A stretch of 15,611 nucleotides of DNA from Nitrospiraceae bacterium (GTDB taxonomy: Bacteria > Nitrospirota > Nitrospiria > Nitrospirales > Nitrospiraceae), in the NCBI GenBank assembly GCA_014534095.1, contig JACVSD010000033.1, positions 1 through 15,611 on the forward strand, given 5' to 3'. Below, piece by piece: positions 1 to 7,617 of the stretch (position 1 is its first letter; each line of letters opens with the position of its first letter). Position numbers and translations under genes: made by a program. The notes under the pieces are model-generated. The model saw only the letters and a program-made list of their open reading frames with translations. It had not been told where the DNA came from and did not search any database.

Positions 1-1
1 A

Positions 2-496
2 AGCTACATTCACCCCCTGACGATTCTCTCGACGCTGCCATCCGCCGGCGTCGGCGCGCTGCTCGCCTTGCTCTTGTTTAAGACCGAGCTCAGCATGATC
101 GCACTCATCGGGATCATCCTGCTGATCGGAATCGTGAAAAAAAACGCCATCATGATGATCGATTTCGCCCTGGAGGCAGAGCGAGAAGGGAAACGGCCTG
201 AAGAGGCCATCTATGAAGCGTGCCTGTTGCGATTTCGGCCGATTATGATGACAACCATGGCGGCTCTCTTTGGTGCCCTGCCGCTGGCGCTCGGGACGGG
301 GGTGGGGTCCGAACTTCGCCGCCCGCTCGGTATTGCGATTGTCGGCGGATTGCTTGTAACCCAGCTCCTCACGCTCTACACGACACCGGTAGTGTACTTG
401 TACCTCGACCGGATGCGCCTGCGCTTCTCAGGCCTGCGGGCGAAACGGGAGGCGGCAATGGGAACTCGAAATGCGATGTCAGCACCTCTCCGGTGA
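2..496 (+). CDS. RND multidrug efflux pump, C-terminal part (MdtB/MdtC-like)
   Basis: This is the inner-membrane subunit of a tripartite RND (HAE-1 class) pump, which uses proton import to expel drugs or other toxic compounds with an adaptor and an outer-membrane channel. Only the last 164 residues are present. The frame is open from base 2 and cut by the window edge, so this is not a pseudogene. The visible part matches the last transmembrane helices of AcrB-family pumps: [18 protein letters not shown], then [40 protein letters not shown], and a [15 protein letters not shown] / [14 protein letters not shown] end. The wording is especially close to E. coli MdtB and MdtC, whose partner lies directly adjacent in E. 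coli; here any partner would lie to the left. The stop is TGA at 494-496. The next gene is on the opposite strand, so this closes its operon. Confidence 0.95.
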   Translation, partial: SYIHPLTILSTLPSAGVGALLALLLFKTELSMIALIGIILLIGIVKKNAIMMIDFALEAEREGKRPEEAIYEACLLRFRPIMMTTMAALFGALPLALGTGVGSELRRPLGIAIVGGLLVTQLLTLYTTPVVYLYLDRMRLRFSGLRAKREAAMGTRNAMSAPLR

Positions 497-747
497 AGCG
501 GTAGTTCAAAATCCAAGCAGACCTTAAATTCCGGGAGGCGTCGCGCCCACGGCTCCTCGCAGCCAGATAAACTTCATGCGTCACTTTATGTTGCCTTACT
601 GGATCGTGAAGTGTCTGATAAGATCTATTATGTCAACTAGCCCATCTACGCGAATCCTCAATTTCTGTCCAAAGTTCAACCGGACTCCGCTTGCTCCCCT
701 GGTTTTTCTATAGGTTTAACGCGATAACGTGTGCGTGGTCTGACATA

Positions 748-775
748 GAGCGGCCCAGAGACAGTGTCTCCGCTC
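748..775. terminator. Inverted repeat, possible transcript 3' end
   Basis: GAGCGG (748-753) can pair with CCGCTC (770-775), enclosing the near-perfect palindrome GAGACA-G-TGTCTC (758-770). The two repeats share one base, so not all pairs can form at once. No run of T follows on either strand, so a classical rho-independent terminator is not supported. It lies about 250 bases past the pump stop and about 210 bases past the phosphoketolase stop, and could instead be a protein-binding palindrome. Confidence 0.25.
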
Positions 776-879
776 AGTTTGGCGCAGATTGATTCGCGGT
801 TTGAAAACCGGGCCTAGGTACCGGCGTCGTCCGACCTCCGTCCCATGAGCGTGAAATGGGCGGATGCGTTCTTACATAA

Positions 880-898
880 GCATCGTAGTTTCCGATGC
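880..898. terminator. Hairpin downstream of xfp
   Basis: A perfect six-base-pair stem, GCATCG (880-885) with CGATGC (893-898), closes a seven-base loop. It lies about 85 bases beyond the phosphoketolase stop in that gene's direction. A weaker outer pairing, CTTACA (871-876) with TGTAAG (921-926), encloses it. On the minus strand the bases after the stem read TTATGTAAG, which is not a T-run. It may protect or end the xfp transcript, but the evidence is only the stem. Confidence 0.3.
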
Positions 899-982
899 AC
901 CGCTCAGGCCTAAACACATGTGTAAGCTTCCGCACTCATGCCGATAGTGATGGCCAGATCGCGGCTGCATCCGTGCGACAGG

Positions 983-3367
983 CTAGGTGCCGGTCCATTT
1001 CCAGTCGCGGATCTCTGGCATATCTTCGCCATACCGTCTGATATATGCGGTATGTTCGATTCGCTTGTCGCGAATGGCCTGTTTGGCATAGGCAGCGGCC
1101 GAACCCAACCCCACGCGCTCGATCACATCTGCGGCCAGATGGAAGCGATCCATATCGTTCAAGACCACCATGTCGAAGGGTGTGGTCGTGGTGCCTTCTT
1201 CCTTGTAACCGCGTACGTGCAGATTGTGGTGGTTGGTTCGGCGATACGTCAGCCGATGGATCAACCATGGGTAGCCGTGGTACGCAAAGATGATCGGCTT
1301 ATTGGTGGTAAAGAACGTGTCGAAGTGTTTGTCGGGAAGGCCATGCGGATGTTCCTTGCGGTCCTGTAATTTCATCAAGTCTACGACATTGACGACCCGA
1401 ATCTTCAATGCAGGCACGTAGTGCCGCAGCAGCTGCACCGCCGCCAGGGTTTCCAGCGTGGGAACATCGCCCGCGCAGCCCATGACGACGTCGGGCTCCC
1501 CGCCCTGATCATTGCTGGCCCACTCCCAGATGCCGATGCCCGCGGTGCAATGTTTGACGGCGGCGTCCATATCCAGATACTGCAAGGCGGGCTGCTTACC
1601 CGCCACGACGACGTTGACGTAGTCCCGGCTCCGCAGGCAATGATCCATGACCGAGAGCAGCGTGTTGGCATCCGGCGGAAGGTAGACACGGATGACGTCG
1701 GCCTTTTTATTGACGACATGGTCGATGAAGCCAGGGTCCTGATGCGAAAAGCCGTTGTGGTCTTGCCGCCAGACGTGAGAGGTCAACAGATAGTTGAGCG
1801 AGGCGATCGGGCGCCGCCACGGAATCTCCTGCGCGGTCTTCAGCCACTTGGCGTGCTGATTGAACATCGAATCAACAATATGGACAAATGCCTCGTAGGT
1901 CGTGAAGAGCCCATGGCGGCCGGTGAGCAGGTAGCCTTCGAGCCATCCTTGACAGGTATGTTCGCTCAGAATTTCCATGGCGCGGCCATCCGCGGCGAGA
2001 TGTTCGTCATTCGGCTGAATATCGGCCAGCCAGGCACGGTCGGTGGTCTCCAACACCGCTCCGAGCCGGTTTGACGTCAGTTCGTCGGGCGCCATAATGC
2101 GGAAGTTCTTATTCATCTGGTTCTGCTTCATGACAGCGCTCAGAAACACGCCCGATATCCTTGTAGCCTCCCCGATGGTGGTGCCGGGTTTCGGAACTGG
2201 GACGGCATATTGTCGGAAATCAGGGAGTTGAAGGTCCCGGAGGAGTAGGCCTCCATTCGCGTGAGGATTGGCACCCATTCGACGGGCACCAATCGGAGCC
2301 AACTCGGCCAGGTGAGATTTCAGCCTCCCCTGCGCATCGAACAATTCATCTGGCCGGTAGCTGCGCATCCAGGCCTCCAGCACCTTGATATGGGCCGGTT
2401 TGGCAGCCATCTCAGCCATTGGAACCTGGTGTGAGCGCCACGATCCCTCGGTGGTGTGGCCGTCGACCTCCTGAGGCCCGGTCCATCCCTTGGGCGAACG
2501 TAGGATAATGATCGGCCATCGGGGATAGCCGAGGGCGCCGCCGCCTTGACGGCCGCGGGCTTGGATCTGAATACCTTTGATCTCTGCAATCGCCGCGTCC
2601 AATGCCGCCCCCATGGCTTGGTGCATGATCACGGGATCCGAACCCTCGACATAATACGGTTTGTATCCGTACCCCGAGAACAGGCTGGTGAGGTCCTCGC
2701 GGCTGATTCTGGCCAAGATCGTGGGGTTCGCGATCTTGTACGAGTTTAAATGCAAGATCGGCAGGACAGCGCCATCCGTGGCGGGATTGAGGAATTTATT
2801 CGAGTGCCAGGAAGCGGCCAGCGGGCCGGTTTCCGCTTCTCCGTCGCCGACGATACAGGCTACGATGAGATTCGGGTTGTCCAACGCCGCGCCGTACGCA
2901 TGGGAGACCGCATAGCCGAGTTCGCCCCCCTCGTGGATCGAGCCGGGTGTTTCAGGCGCCACATGGCTCGGGATGCCGCCGGGAAAGGAAAATTGCCGAA
3001 ACAGTCTCTTCATGCCTTCGGCGTCCCGCGACACGTTGGGGTAGATCTCGCTATACGTCCCTTCGAGATACACGTTCGCGACGATCGCAGGACCGCCATG
3101 ACCGGGACCACAAACAAAGATCATGTCGAGATCGAACTGCTTGATGACGCGATTAAGATGGACATAGATGAAGTTCAACCCCGGGGTCGTACCCCAATGC
3201 CCGAGAAGGCGTGGTTTGATGTGCTCGAGCCGCAGCGGCTCTTTCAGGAGCGGATTATCGAGCAAATAGATCTGACCAACGGACAGATAATTGGCGGCTC
3301 GCCAGTAGGCGTCCAGTAACTCCAGGTGGGCTTCGTTTAGCACGGTGGCCTCAGTCGTGTCGCCCAT
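983..3367 (-). CDS. xfp: Xylulose-5-phosphate/fructose-6-phosphate phosphoketolase
   Basis: A cytoplasmic thiamine-diphosphate enzyme that uses phosphate to cleave xylulose-5-phosphate (and usually fructose-6-phosphate) into acetyl phosphate plus glyceraldehyde-3-phosphate or erythrose-4-phosphate. It is 794 residues, the usual family length, and appears complete. Family marks are HWGTTPG (58-63, with the active-site His), GPGHGGPA (87-94), the signature EGGELGY (146-152), and GDGEAETGP (174-182), which begins the ThDP/Mg-binding motif. The second half contains the DELTSNR segment and the conserved C-terminal domain to the end. The ATG at 3365-3367 has a weak GAGAAG site close upstream. It is transcribed alone and away from pgm. 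No acetate kinase or phosphotransacetylase lies beside it, so acetyl phosphate must be handled by genes elsewhere. Substrate preference cannot be read from sequence alone. Confidence 0.97.
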   Translation of the reverse strand: MGDTTEATVLNEAHLELLDAYWRAANYLSVGQIYLLDNPLLKEPLRLEHIKPRLLGHWGTTPGLNFIYVHLNRVIKQFDLDMIFVCGPGHGGPAIVANVYLEGTYSEIYPNVSRDAEGMKRLFRQFSFPGGIPSHVAPETPGSIHEGGELGYAVSHAYGAALDNPNLIVACIVGDGEAETGPLAASWHSNKFLNPATDGAVLPILHLNSYKIANPTILARISREDLTSLFSGYGYKPYYVEGSDPVIMHQAMGAALDAAIAEIKGIQIQARGRQGGGALGYPRWPIIILRSPKGWTGPQEVDGHTTEGSWRSHQVPMAEMAAKPAHIKVLEAWMRSYRPDELFDAQGRLKSHLAELAPIGARRMGANPHANGGLLLRDLQLPDFRQYAVPVPKPGTTIGEATRISGVFLSAVMKQNQMNKNFRIMAPDELTSNRLGAVLETTDRAWLADIQPNDEHLAADGRAMEILSEHTCQGWLEGYLLTGRHGLFTTYEAFVHIVDSMFNQHAKWLKTAQEIPWRRPIASLNYLLTSHVWRQDHNGFSHQDPGFIDHVVNKKADVIRVYLPPDANTLLSVMDHCLRSRDYVNVVVAGKQPALQYLDMDAAVKHCTAGIGIWEWASNDQGGEPDVVMGCAGDVPTLETLAAVQLLRHYVPALKIRVVNVVDLMKLQDRKEHPHGLPDKHFDTFFTTNKPIIFAYHGYPWLIHRLTYRRTNHHNLHVRGYKEEGTTTTPFDMVVLNDMDRFHLAADVIERVGLGSAAAYAKQAIRDKRIEHTAYIRRYGEDMPEIRDWKWTGT

Positions 3368-3404
3368 CGCTTCTCGTCAACGGTAAACAGCCGTTATCTC
3401 GTCC

Positions 3405-3419
3405 ATGAGCGCAGCTCAT
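3405..3419. repeat. Perfect 6-3-6 palindrome upstream of xfp
   Basis: ATGAGC-GCA-GCTCAT has perfect six-base arms around a three-base centre, 38 bases upstream of the xfp start codon. The short centre suits a dimeric repressor or activator site better than an RNA hairpin. A second repeat, AACGG-N7-CCGTT, lies between it and the gene. No family of regulator is indicated. Confidence 0.4.
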
Positions 3420-3626
3420 ATCTGAACACCAGCCGGACTCATGCCGGGTCGGCCGAGGGCTGTACCCTAACCTATCTGATGCTCTTCATGCTAGGAGACA
3501 GGAACGAGTGAGATGAACCCGTGATTCCCCGAGCCTTGACCTCGAAGAGCGCCTCTTAAGGTTTTGTCCGTCCGATGGTCTTTTCAAGGTTGACAGTGTT
3601 CATGGAGGGCAGGCAACGTAGATTTG

Positions 3627-3632
3627 AAGGAG
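3627..3632 (+). promoter_or_regulatory. Ribosome binding site fixing the pgm start
   Basis: AAGGAG lies eight bases before the ATG at 3641. It favours this start over the in-frame ATG at 3575, which has no such site and would add 22 residues not expected in the family. Confidence 0.8.
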
Positions 3633-3640
3633 ATGCCGCC

Positions 3641-5290
3641 ATGCACCTACATCCTCTCGCGGGGAAACCTGCTCCCTCCGCTCTCTTGGTTGATGTACCT
3701 CGTCTTCTGGAGGCCTACAGGGCTGATCAACCGGACCCGACCGTGCCTTCACAACGCGTCGCGTTCGGGACTTCCGGCCACCGAGGCTCATCCCTCAAGC
3801 GATCCTTTAACGAAAGCCACATTCTGGCTATAAGCCAGGCGATTTGTGAGTATCGGAAGCTCCAACGGACGGAGGGACCTCTCTATCTGGGTATGGACAC
3901 GCATGCCCTGTCCCAACCGGCCTTTATCACGGCCTTGGAGGTGTTGGCGGCGCATGACGTGGAGGTGATGATTGACCGCGCTGAAGGATACACACCCACG
4001 CCGGTCATCTCGCATGCCATTCTCTCGTACAATCGTTTCCGAACCGCTGGGTTGGCCGACGGCATTATCATCACGCCCTCACACAATCCGCCGGAGGACG
4101 GCGGAATAAAATACAACCCTCCGCATGGGGGACCGGCCGACACCCAGGTGACAAAATGGATTGAAGGCCGTGCCAATGCATTGCTCGCCTCGGATCTTCG
4201 TGAAGTGCAGCGGCTTCCCTACGAGCGGGCGAAGCGCGTCCCCACCACCCATCTGCACGACTATATATCGTCCTACGTCACTGACCTTGGTACGGTCATC
4301 GATCTGGACCTCGTCAAGTCGGCCACGCTAAAACTGGGCGTCGATCCGTTAGGGGGCTCCGGCGTGGCGTACTGGGCGCCCATTGCCGAGCGCTATGGGC
4401 TCGATCTGGTGAATGTGACCCCCTCGGTCGATCCCACTTTTCGTTTTATGCCGCTGGATTGGGACGGCAAGATCAGAATGGACTGTTCATCCTCTTACGC
4501 CATGGCGAATCTCATCGCACTCAAAGATCGTTTTGACGTCGCATTCGGAAACGATGCGGACAATGACCGGCATGGGATCGTGACCCGAACGGCCGGCTTG
4601 ATGAATCCCAACCACTATCTGGCCGTCTCCATCGCGTATGTGTTCGAGCATCGCCCGGAATGGAAGATGGAGGCCGGAGTGGGGAAAACGTTAGTCAGTA
4701 GCAGCCTGATCGACCGGGTTGCAGGCACGCTCAGCCGGAAACTCATTGAGGTGCCGGTCGGCTTCAAATGGTTCGTGAGCGGTTTGTTGGATGGTTCGCT
4801 GGGCTTCGGCGGCGAAGAGAGTGCCGGAGCCTCGTTCCTCCGCCGCGACGGCACGGCGTGGTCCACCGACAAGGACGGCATCATCATGAATTTGCTGGCC
4901 GCCGAGATGATGGCGCGGACCGGGCGCGATCCGTCTGGCTTGTATCGCGATCTCACACAGCGGCTGGGAGAGCCGGTCTATGAACGCATTGATGCCGCCG
5001 CGACGCCGGCGCAAAAGGCGGTGCTTGCGCAATTGTCGCCGGCGCAAGTGAATGCACGGGAGCTTGCCGGCGATCCCATCATCGCGATGATGACGACCGC
5101 GCCCGGCAATGGCGCAGCGATCGGCGGGCTCAAGGTTGTGACTGCCCAGGGGTGGTTCGCGGCTCGGCCATCCGGCACGGAAGACGTCTATAAGCTCTAT
5201 GCTGAAAGCTTTCGCGGCCGGGAGCATCTCAACCAGATACAGGACGAAGCGCAAGCACTCATTGCTAACGCGCTGGCCGCCTCACGATAA
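3641..5290 (+). CDS. pgm: Phosphoglucomutase, alpha-D-glucose-specific
   Basis: Interconverts glucose-1-phosphate and glucose-6-phosphate, linking glycolysis or the pentose phosphate route to glycogen and nucleotide-sugar synthesis in the cytoplasm. With the start at 3641 it is 549 residues, close to the 546 of E. coli Pgm, and it aligns end to end with that protein from memory. Marks include FGTSGHRGS near residue 46, the active-site phosphoserine loop [18 protein letters not shown], the metal-binding loop, here [10 protein letters not shown] (E. coli has NDPDYDRHG), the sugar-binding [12 protein letters not shown], and the C-terminal phosphate-binding [11 protein letters not shown]. The AAGGAG at 3627 decides the start. 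Its TAA shares one base with the ATG of the following small membrane protein gene, so the two are almost certainly co-translated. It diverges from xfp. All expected catalytic segments are present. Confidence 0.96.
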   Translation: MHLHPLAGKPAPSALLVDVPRLLEAYRADQPDPTVPSQRVAFGTSGHRGSSLKRSFNESHILAISQAICEYRKLQRTEGPLYLGMDTHALSQPAFITALEVLAAHDVEVMIDRAEGYTPTPVISHAILSYNRFRTAGLADGIIITPSHNPPEDGGIKYNPPHGGPADTQVTKWIEGRANALLASDLREVQRLPYERAKRVPTTHLHDYISSYVTDLGTVIDLDLVKSATLKLGVDPLGGSGVAYWAPIAERYGLDLVNVTPSVDPTFRFMPLDWDGKIRMDCSSSYAMANLIALKDRFDVAFGNDADNDRHGIVTRTAGLMNPNHYLAVSIAYVFEHRPEWKMEAGVGKTLVSSSLIDRVAGTLSRKLIEVPVGFKWFVSGLLDGSLGFGGEESAGASFLRRDGTAWSTDKDGIIMNLLAAEMMARTGRDPSGLYRDLTQRLGEPVYERIDAAATPAQKAVLAQLSPAQVNARELAGDPIIAMMTTAPGNGAAIGGLKVVTAQGWFAARPSGTEDVYKLYAESFRGREHLNQIQDEAQALIANALAASR

Positions 5291-5544
5291 TGGACTATGT
5301 CGATCTGCTACAGTGGCCGGCGATGGTCGTCACGGTGGTCTCCGCCTGGCTGGTCGCCTCACAGGCCAAACGAAAGCGCGAGATCGGCTTCTGGTGTTTT
5401 CTCCTGAGTAATGTCCTGTGGATTGTCTGGGGCTGGCATGATGGAGCCTACGCGCTCATCGCCCTTCAGGTCTCGCTGGCGTTCTTGAACATCCGGGGCG
5501 TCTACAAAAATGATCCTTCCCTCGGAGGAGATCAGGCCACGTGA
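5290..5544 (+). CDS. Small three-helix membrane protein, PQ-loop/SemiSWEET-like size
   Basis: An 84-residue, probably inner-membrane protein of uncertain function. Three hydrophobic segments are visible: about residues 6-24 (from LLQWPAM), 33-50 (GFWCFLLSNVLWIVWGW) and 52-70 (AYALIALQVSLAFLNIRGVY). Positive residues KRKR lie between the first two, and the tail is polar. Three helices in about 85 residues is the shape of half-transporters such as SemiSWEETs. The WP pair early in helix 1 and the N-rich motifs SNVLW and LNIRG resemble PQ-loop type proteins, but I cannot name the family with certainty. The ATG overlaps the pgm stop by one base, implying translational coupling. That link suggests, but does not show, a role in sugar handling. 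It ends about 50 bases from the converging lipA gene. Confidence 0.8.
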   Translation: MDYVDLLQWPAMVVTVVSAWLVASQAKRKREIGFWCFLLSNVLWIVWGWHDGAYALIALQVSLAFLNIRGVYKNDPSLGGDQAT

Positions 5545-5596
5545 CATGAAAATCAGCCGCAGTGAGCGACTGCCACAATCGGCGGAAAGCGGCTTG
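5545..5596. terminator. Inverted repeats between converging genes
   Basis: The gap between the small membrane protein gene (+) and lipA (-) contains a hairpin GCAGT-GAGCG-ACTGC (5559-5573) and a wider pair AGCCGC (5555-5560) with GCGGCT (5589-5594). Their position between convergent stops suits a shared transcript end. There is no T-run on either side, so intrinsic termination is only a possibility. Confidence 0.35.
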
Positions 5597-6499
5597 CTAG
5601 AGTACCTGCTCTTCCGCGTGGTAAGAACTTCTCACCAGCGGTCCCGATTCGACATGGGTAAATCCCATTCGTAACCCTTCGGCTTTCAGCATGGCGAATT
5701 CAGCCGGATCGTAGAAGCGCACCACTGGCAAATGTTCTCTCGTGGGTTGCAGATACTGCCCGATGGTAAGCCTATCGCAGGCCGCCTCCCGTAGCTCGCA
5801 CATCACTTCGCGGGCTTCGTCGATGGTTTCTCCCATGCCCAGAATCAAGCCGGATTTCGTCGTCATCCCCTGTTCCTTGGCTTTAGCCAGGAGAGCAATC
5901 GAGCGCTGATATTTCCCTTGCGGCCGAAGAAAGGGGAAAAGCCGTCGGACGGTTTCAATGTTGTGGTTCAGGATTTCTGGCCTCTCAGCGCATACGGCGG
6001 CGAGGGCGGCGTCGTTGCCCTCGAAGTCGGGAATCAGTACTTCAATCGTGCACGCGGGAGTCGCCTGCCGTATCGCTCTGATGGTATCGACGAAGACGTT
6101 GGCCCCACCGTCAGGCAACTCATCCCGGTTAACAGATGTGATAACCGCATGGCGCAGGGCCAAGGCGTGCACGGCTTCAGCGATTCGGCGCGGCTCTTCG
6201 TGATCGACCTGTGCAGGGCGGCCGGTTGCCACGGAACAGTAGTGACAGCGCCGGGTGCAGATGTCACCCAGAATGAGAAACGTCGCCGTGCGCGCATTCC
6301 AACATTCCCACCGGTTGGGGCAGCGGGCTTCTTCACAGATGGTATGCAGTCTGAGCCGATCCATCGTCTGCTTGATATCGAGATAATCAGGACCCGTTTG
6401 GGCGGCCACTCTAAACCAGGAAGGAAGACGAGGGCGGCTGAGGGTTGGAGCGGTATCCGCGCCGGACGACCGTAGCTGATCCACGGAAATAAAGGTCAT
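5597..6499 (-). CDS. lipA: Lipoyl synthase
   Basis: A radical-SAM enzyme that inserts two sulfur atoms into the octanoyl chain carried on pyruvate/2-oxoglutarate dehydrogenase E2 or glycine-cleavage H protein, giving the lipoyl cofactor. The 300-residue length is normal. The auxiliary [4Fe-4S] cluster, which is sacrificed as sulfur donor, is held by C55, C60 and C66 (CEEARCPNRWEC) and by a serine in the C-terminal RSSYHA motif (290-295). The radical-SAM cluster is held by C81, C85 and C88 (CTRRCHYC). Its ATG overlaps the preceding gene's TGA as ATGA (6496-6499), so it is translationally coupled to that gene. It is last in the minus-strand cluster mrp-Rieske-X-Y-lipA. The octanoyltransferase lipB, a frequent neighbour, is not in the window. 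Confidence 0.97.
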   Translation of the reverse strand: MTFISVDQLRSSGADTAPTLSRPRLPSWFRVAAQTGPDYLDIKQTMDRLRLHTICEEARCPNRWECWNARTATFLILGDICTRRCHYCSVATGRPAQVDHEEPRRIAEAVHALALRHAVITSVNRDELPDGGANVFVDTIRAIRQATPACTIEVLIPDFEGNDAALAAVCAERPEILNHNIETVRRLFPFLRPQGKYQRSIALLAKAKEQGMTTKSGLILGMGETIDEAREVMCELREAACDRLTIGQYLQPTREHLPVVRFYDPAEFAMLKAEGLRMGFTHVESGPLVRSSYHAEEQVL

Positions 6500-6870
6500 G
6501 ATGCCGACTTGTTTCTCGTGAGACTGGGCCGAAACCAGCTGAGAAGTCTAGCGATGAAACCTGGTGGCTCCATGACCGGTTCCGGATCAGGATACTCGAT
6601 CCACAGTTCGCGGGATCCCAGATAGATACCATTACGGAAACTAACTTGCGTCTTGAGTTGCCGGTACCCGTGGGCCTGCAAGGTCTGGATCAACGTGATG
6701 AGCGCCTGGTCTTGTGTGGGCTTGGGCTCCGTCGTCATCCGCGTGGACTCATATCGAAGGAGAGCCCGATACCCATCACCTGCCCGCTCGAATTCGACCG
6801 GTCGGCTAAAGCCGCGTTCCCGATCGTCGAGGCCTGCAAGCTGGTGCTTATCGTAGCGCTCCTGTGCCAT
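6496..6870 (-). CDS. Conserved-context hypothetical protein, 124 residues
   Basis: I do not recognise this protein. It is 124 residues, soluble-looking and free of cysteine, so it is unlikely to bind an Fe-S cluster itself. A polar N-terminal part (about 1-45) is followed by a helix-like stretch ALITLIQTLQAHGYRQLK, a strand-rich piece YLGSRELWIEYPDPEP, and an amphipathic tail GFIARLLSWFRP. Its TGA overlaps the lipA ATG (ATGA), and it begins 23 bases after the stop of the preceding gene, so it belongs to the same operon. Neither the ATG at 6868-6870 nor the in-frame ATG at 6736-6738 (80 residues) has a good ribosome site. I keep the longer form because it fits the tight spacing. Its position directly before lipA suggests a lipoylation- or Fe-S-related role; this is inference only. 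Confidence 0.72.
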   Translation of the reverse strand: MAQERYDKHQLAGLDDRERGFSRPVEFERAGDGYRALLRYESTRMTTEPKPTQDQALITLIQTLQAHGYRQLKTQVSFRNGIYLGSRELWIEYPDPEPVMEPPGFIARLLSWFRPSLTRNKSAS

Positions 6871-6893
6871 AGCATGTGCGGAGGGGCCGCGCG

Positions 6894-7259
6894 CTATTCC
6901 AAGGCTCGAAATACAGCCACCAGGTCACTTAACGCCACTGTCTTGTTTTGAAGCACTGCCCGTTCTGCGTGGATCGTGTCCCGCAAGATAGGATCGGACT
7001 GCCCGCCTCTCAGACAAGAGGCGCCCAGGGCCAAAATACGGTCGCAATCGTCGGCGAGTTTCTGTTGCACCACCGGATTGACGGCCAGCATATCCATCAA
7101 TTGGCGGCGAGTTTTGTCCAAATGCGTCTGAAGCTCGGCGTCGGGATAGGTCGTCCTTGCCGCTTCATCGAAACAACGGTCGAGGTACTGGGCCAGAAAG
7201 ACATAGATGCGAACCAGCGCGGCACCGATCTCGGTTTGCTCTGTTGCGGAGGCAGCCAT
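6894..7259 (-). CDS. Hypothetical helical protein with three cysteines, 121 residues
   Basis: I do not recognise this protein. It is predicted soluble, rich in Ala, Leu, Gln and Asp, and apparently all helical (for example IGAALVRIYVFLAQYLDRCF and LDKTRRQLMDMLAV). Three cysteines stand at 29, 72 and 82, the last in GASCLRGG; they do not form a known cluster motif. An AAGGAG (7265-7270 on the minus strand) five bases before the ATG at 7257-7259 sets the start. The frame is open a little further upstream to 7280, but those ATGs lie upstream of or within the site. It follows the Rieske gene by 25 bases and precedes the 124-residue gene by 23, so co-transcription with mrp and lipA is likely. A role in Fe-S or lipoate chemistry is a guess from context. 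Confidence 0.75.
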   Translation of the reverse strand: MAASATEQTEIGAALVRIYVFLAQYLDRCFDEAARTTYPDAELQTHLDKTRRQLMDMLAVNPVVQQKLADDCDRILALGASCLRGGQSDPILRDTIHAERAVLQNKTVALSDLVAVFRALE

Positions 7260-7264
7260 GGCTG

Positions 7265-7270
7265 CTCCTT
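7265..7270 (-). promoter_or_regulatory. Ribosome binding site fixing the 121-residue protein start
   Basis: AAGGAG on the minus strand lies five bases before the ATG at 7257-7259. It argues against the two in-frame ATGs further upstream (7272-7280), which lie before this site and lack one of their own. Confidence 0.75.
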
Positions 7271-7284
7271 TCATGATCACGAAA

Positions 7285-7590
7285 TTAGACCAGCACCTTC
7301 ACGTCGTCGCCCTCGACCTGTACCTGATAGACCGCCACTTTCGCGGTGGGATTCTTCAAGCATTCTCCCGTGGCGACATTGAATTGCCATCCGTGCCAGG
7401 GACAGGCCACGACGTCGCCTTCGAGGTCTCCTTCCCCCAAGGGACCGCCGCGGTGCACGCACGTGTTATCGATGGCGTGGAAAATGCCGTCGACATTAAA
7501 CACTGCCACGGTCTTGCCGTTCACCTCCGCCACAATACCGTGACCTGGTTTCACGTCTGCCGTCCCGGTCACCCGTACGAACTCCGCCAT
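7285..7590 (-). CDS. Rieske-type [2Fe-2S] ferredoxin
   Basis: A small soluble electron-transfer protein of 101 residues, essentially one Rieske domain. The cluster ligands are clear: C44 and H46 in CVHRGG, and C63 and H66 in CPWHGWQF. There is no signal peptide or membrane anchor, so it should act in the cytoplasm. The size and pattern match both oxygenase ferredoxin components and the NirD-like small subunits of assimilatory nitrite reductase. No large nitrite-reductase or oxygenase subunit is beside it, so neither label is justified. It lies 27 bases after mrp and 25 before the next gene, with a GGAGGG site before its ATG. Membership of a cluster that also makes and uses Fe-S centres suggests it could receive its cluster from Mrp or supply electrons to a partner. 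Confidence 0.93.
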   Translation of the reverse strand: MAEFVRVTGTADVKPGHGIVAEVNGKTVAVFNVDGIFHAIDNTCVHRGGPLGEGDLEGDVVACPWHGWQFNVATGECLKNPTAKVAVYQVQVEGDDVKVLV

Positions 7591-7617
7591 GTTCCCTCCG
7601 CCGCTGGGTGTGCCTAC

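Larger units (their letters stand above)
497..982. other. Gene-free interval with several inverted repeats
   Basis: This stretch of about 485 bases lies between the convergent ends of the efflux pump (+) and phosphoketolase (-). I see no convincing coding frame; frames reaching into it are antisense to neighbouring genes. By eye it looks less GC-rich than the genes around it. It holds four inverted repeats: GAGACA-G-TGTCTC (758-770), a flanking GAGCGG/CCGCTC pair (748-753 with 770-775), CGGTTT-GA-AAACCG (about 795-808), and a six-base-pair hairpin GCATCG-N7-CGATGC (880-898). None is followed by a clear T-run. They could be transcript 3' ends, operators or remnants; I cannot tell which. Confidence 0.6.
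3368..3640. promoter_or_regulatory. Divergent xfp-pgm control region
   Basis: This interval of about 270 bases separates the divergent starts of xfp and pgm and must hold both promoters. Two inverted repeats lie just upstream of xfp: AACGG-N7-CCGTT (3379-3395) and ATGAGC-GCA-GCTCAT (3405-3419). A third, AAGAG-CGC-CTCTT (3545-3557), lies on the pgm side. TTGACC (3536) and TTGACA (3590) resemble -35 boxes, but neither has a good -10 box at normal spacing, so I assign no exact promoter. The repeats could be operator sites or structure in the xfp leader. Confidence 0.5.

Noticed and set aside
1..496. Efflux pump as a truncated pseudogene
   Set aside because: The frame is open to the first bases and all visible motifs are intact; the truncation is the window edge.
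1421..2074. Long plus-strand open frame inside xfp
   Set aside because: Antisense to a fully conserved phosphoketolase; no domain or ribosome site supports it.
3590..3624. TTGACA with TAGATT as a pgm promoter
   Set aside because: The spacing is 23 bases, too long for a sigma-70 promoter, and no better -10 box lies at 16-18 bases.
3575..3640. Extended N-terminus of phosphoglucomutase from an upstream ATG
   Set aside because: No ribosome site, and the start at 3641 has AAGGAG at eight bases and gives the family length of about 549 residues.
4691..5254. Long minus-strand open frame inside pgm
   Set aside because: Antisense to conserved phosphoglucomutase motifs; composition is arginine-rich, as expected of a shadow frame.
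7285..7590. Calling the Rieske protein the small subunit of nitrite reductase (NirD)
   Set aside because: The domain fits, but no large subunit lies nearby and the neighbours are Fe-S and lipoate genes, so the specific label is not supported.
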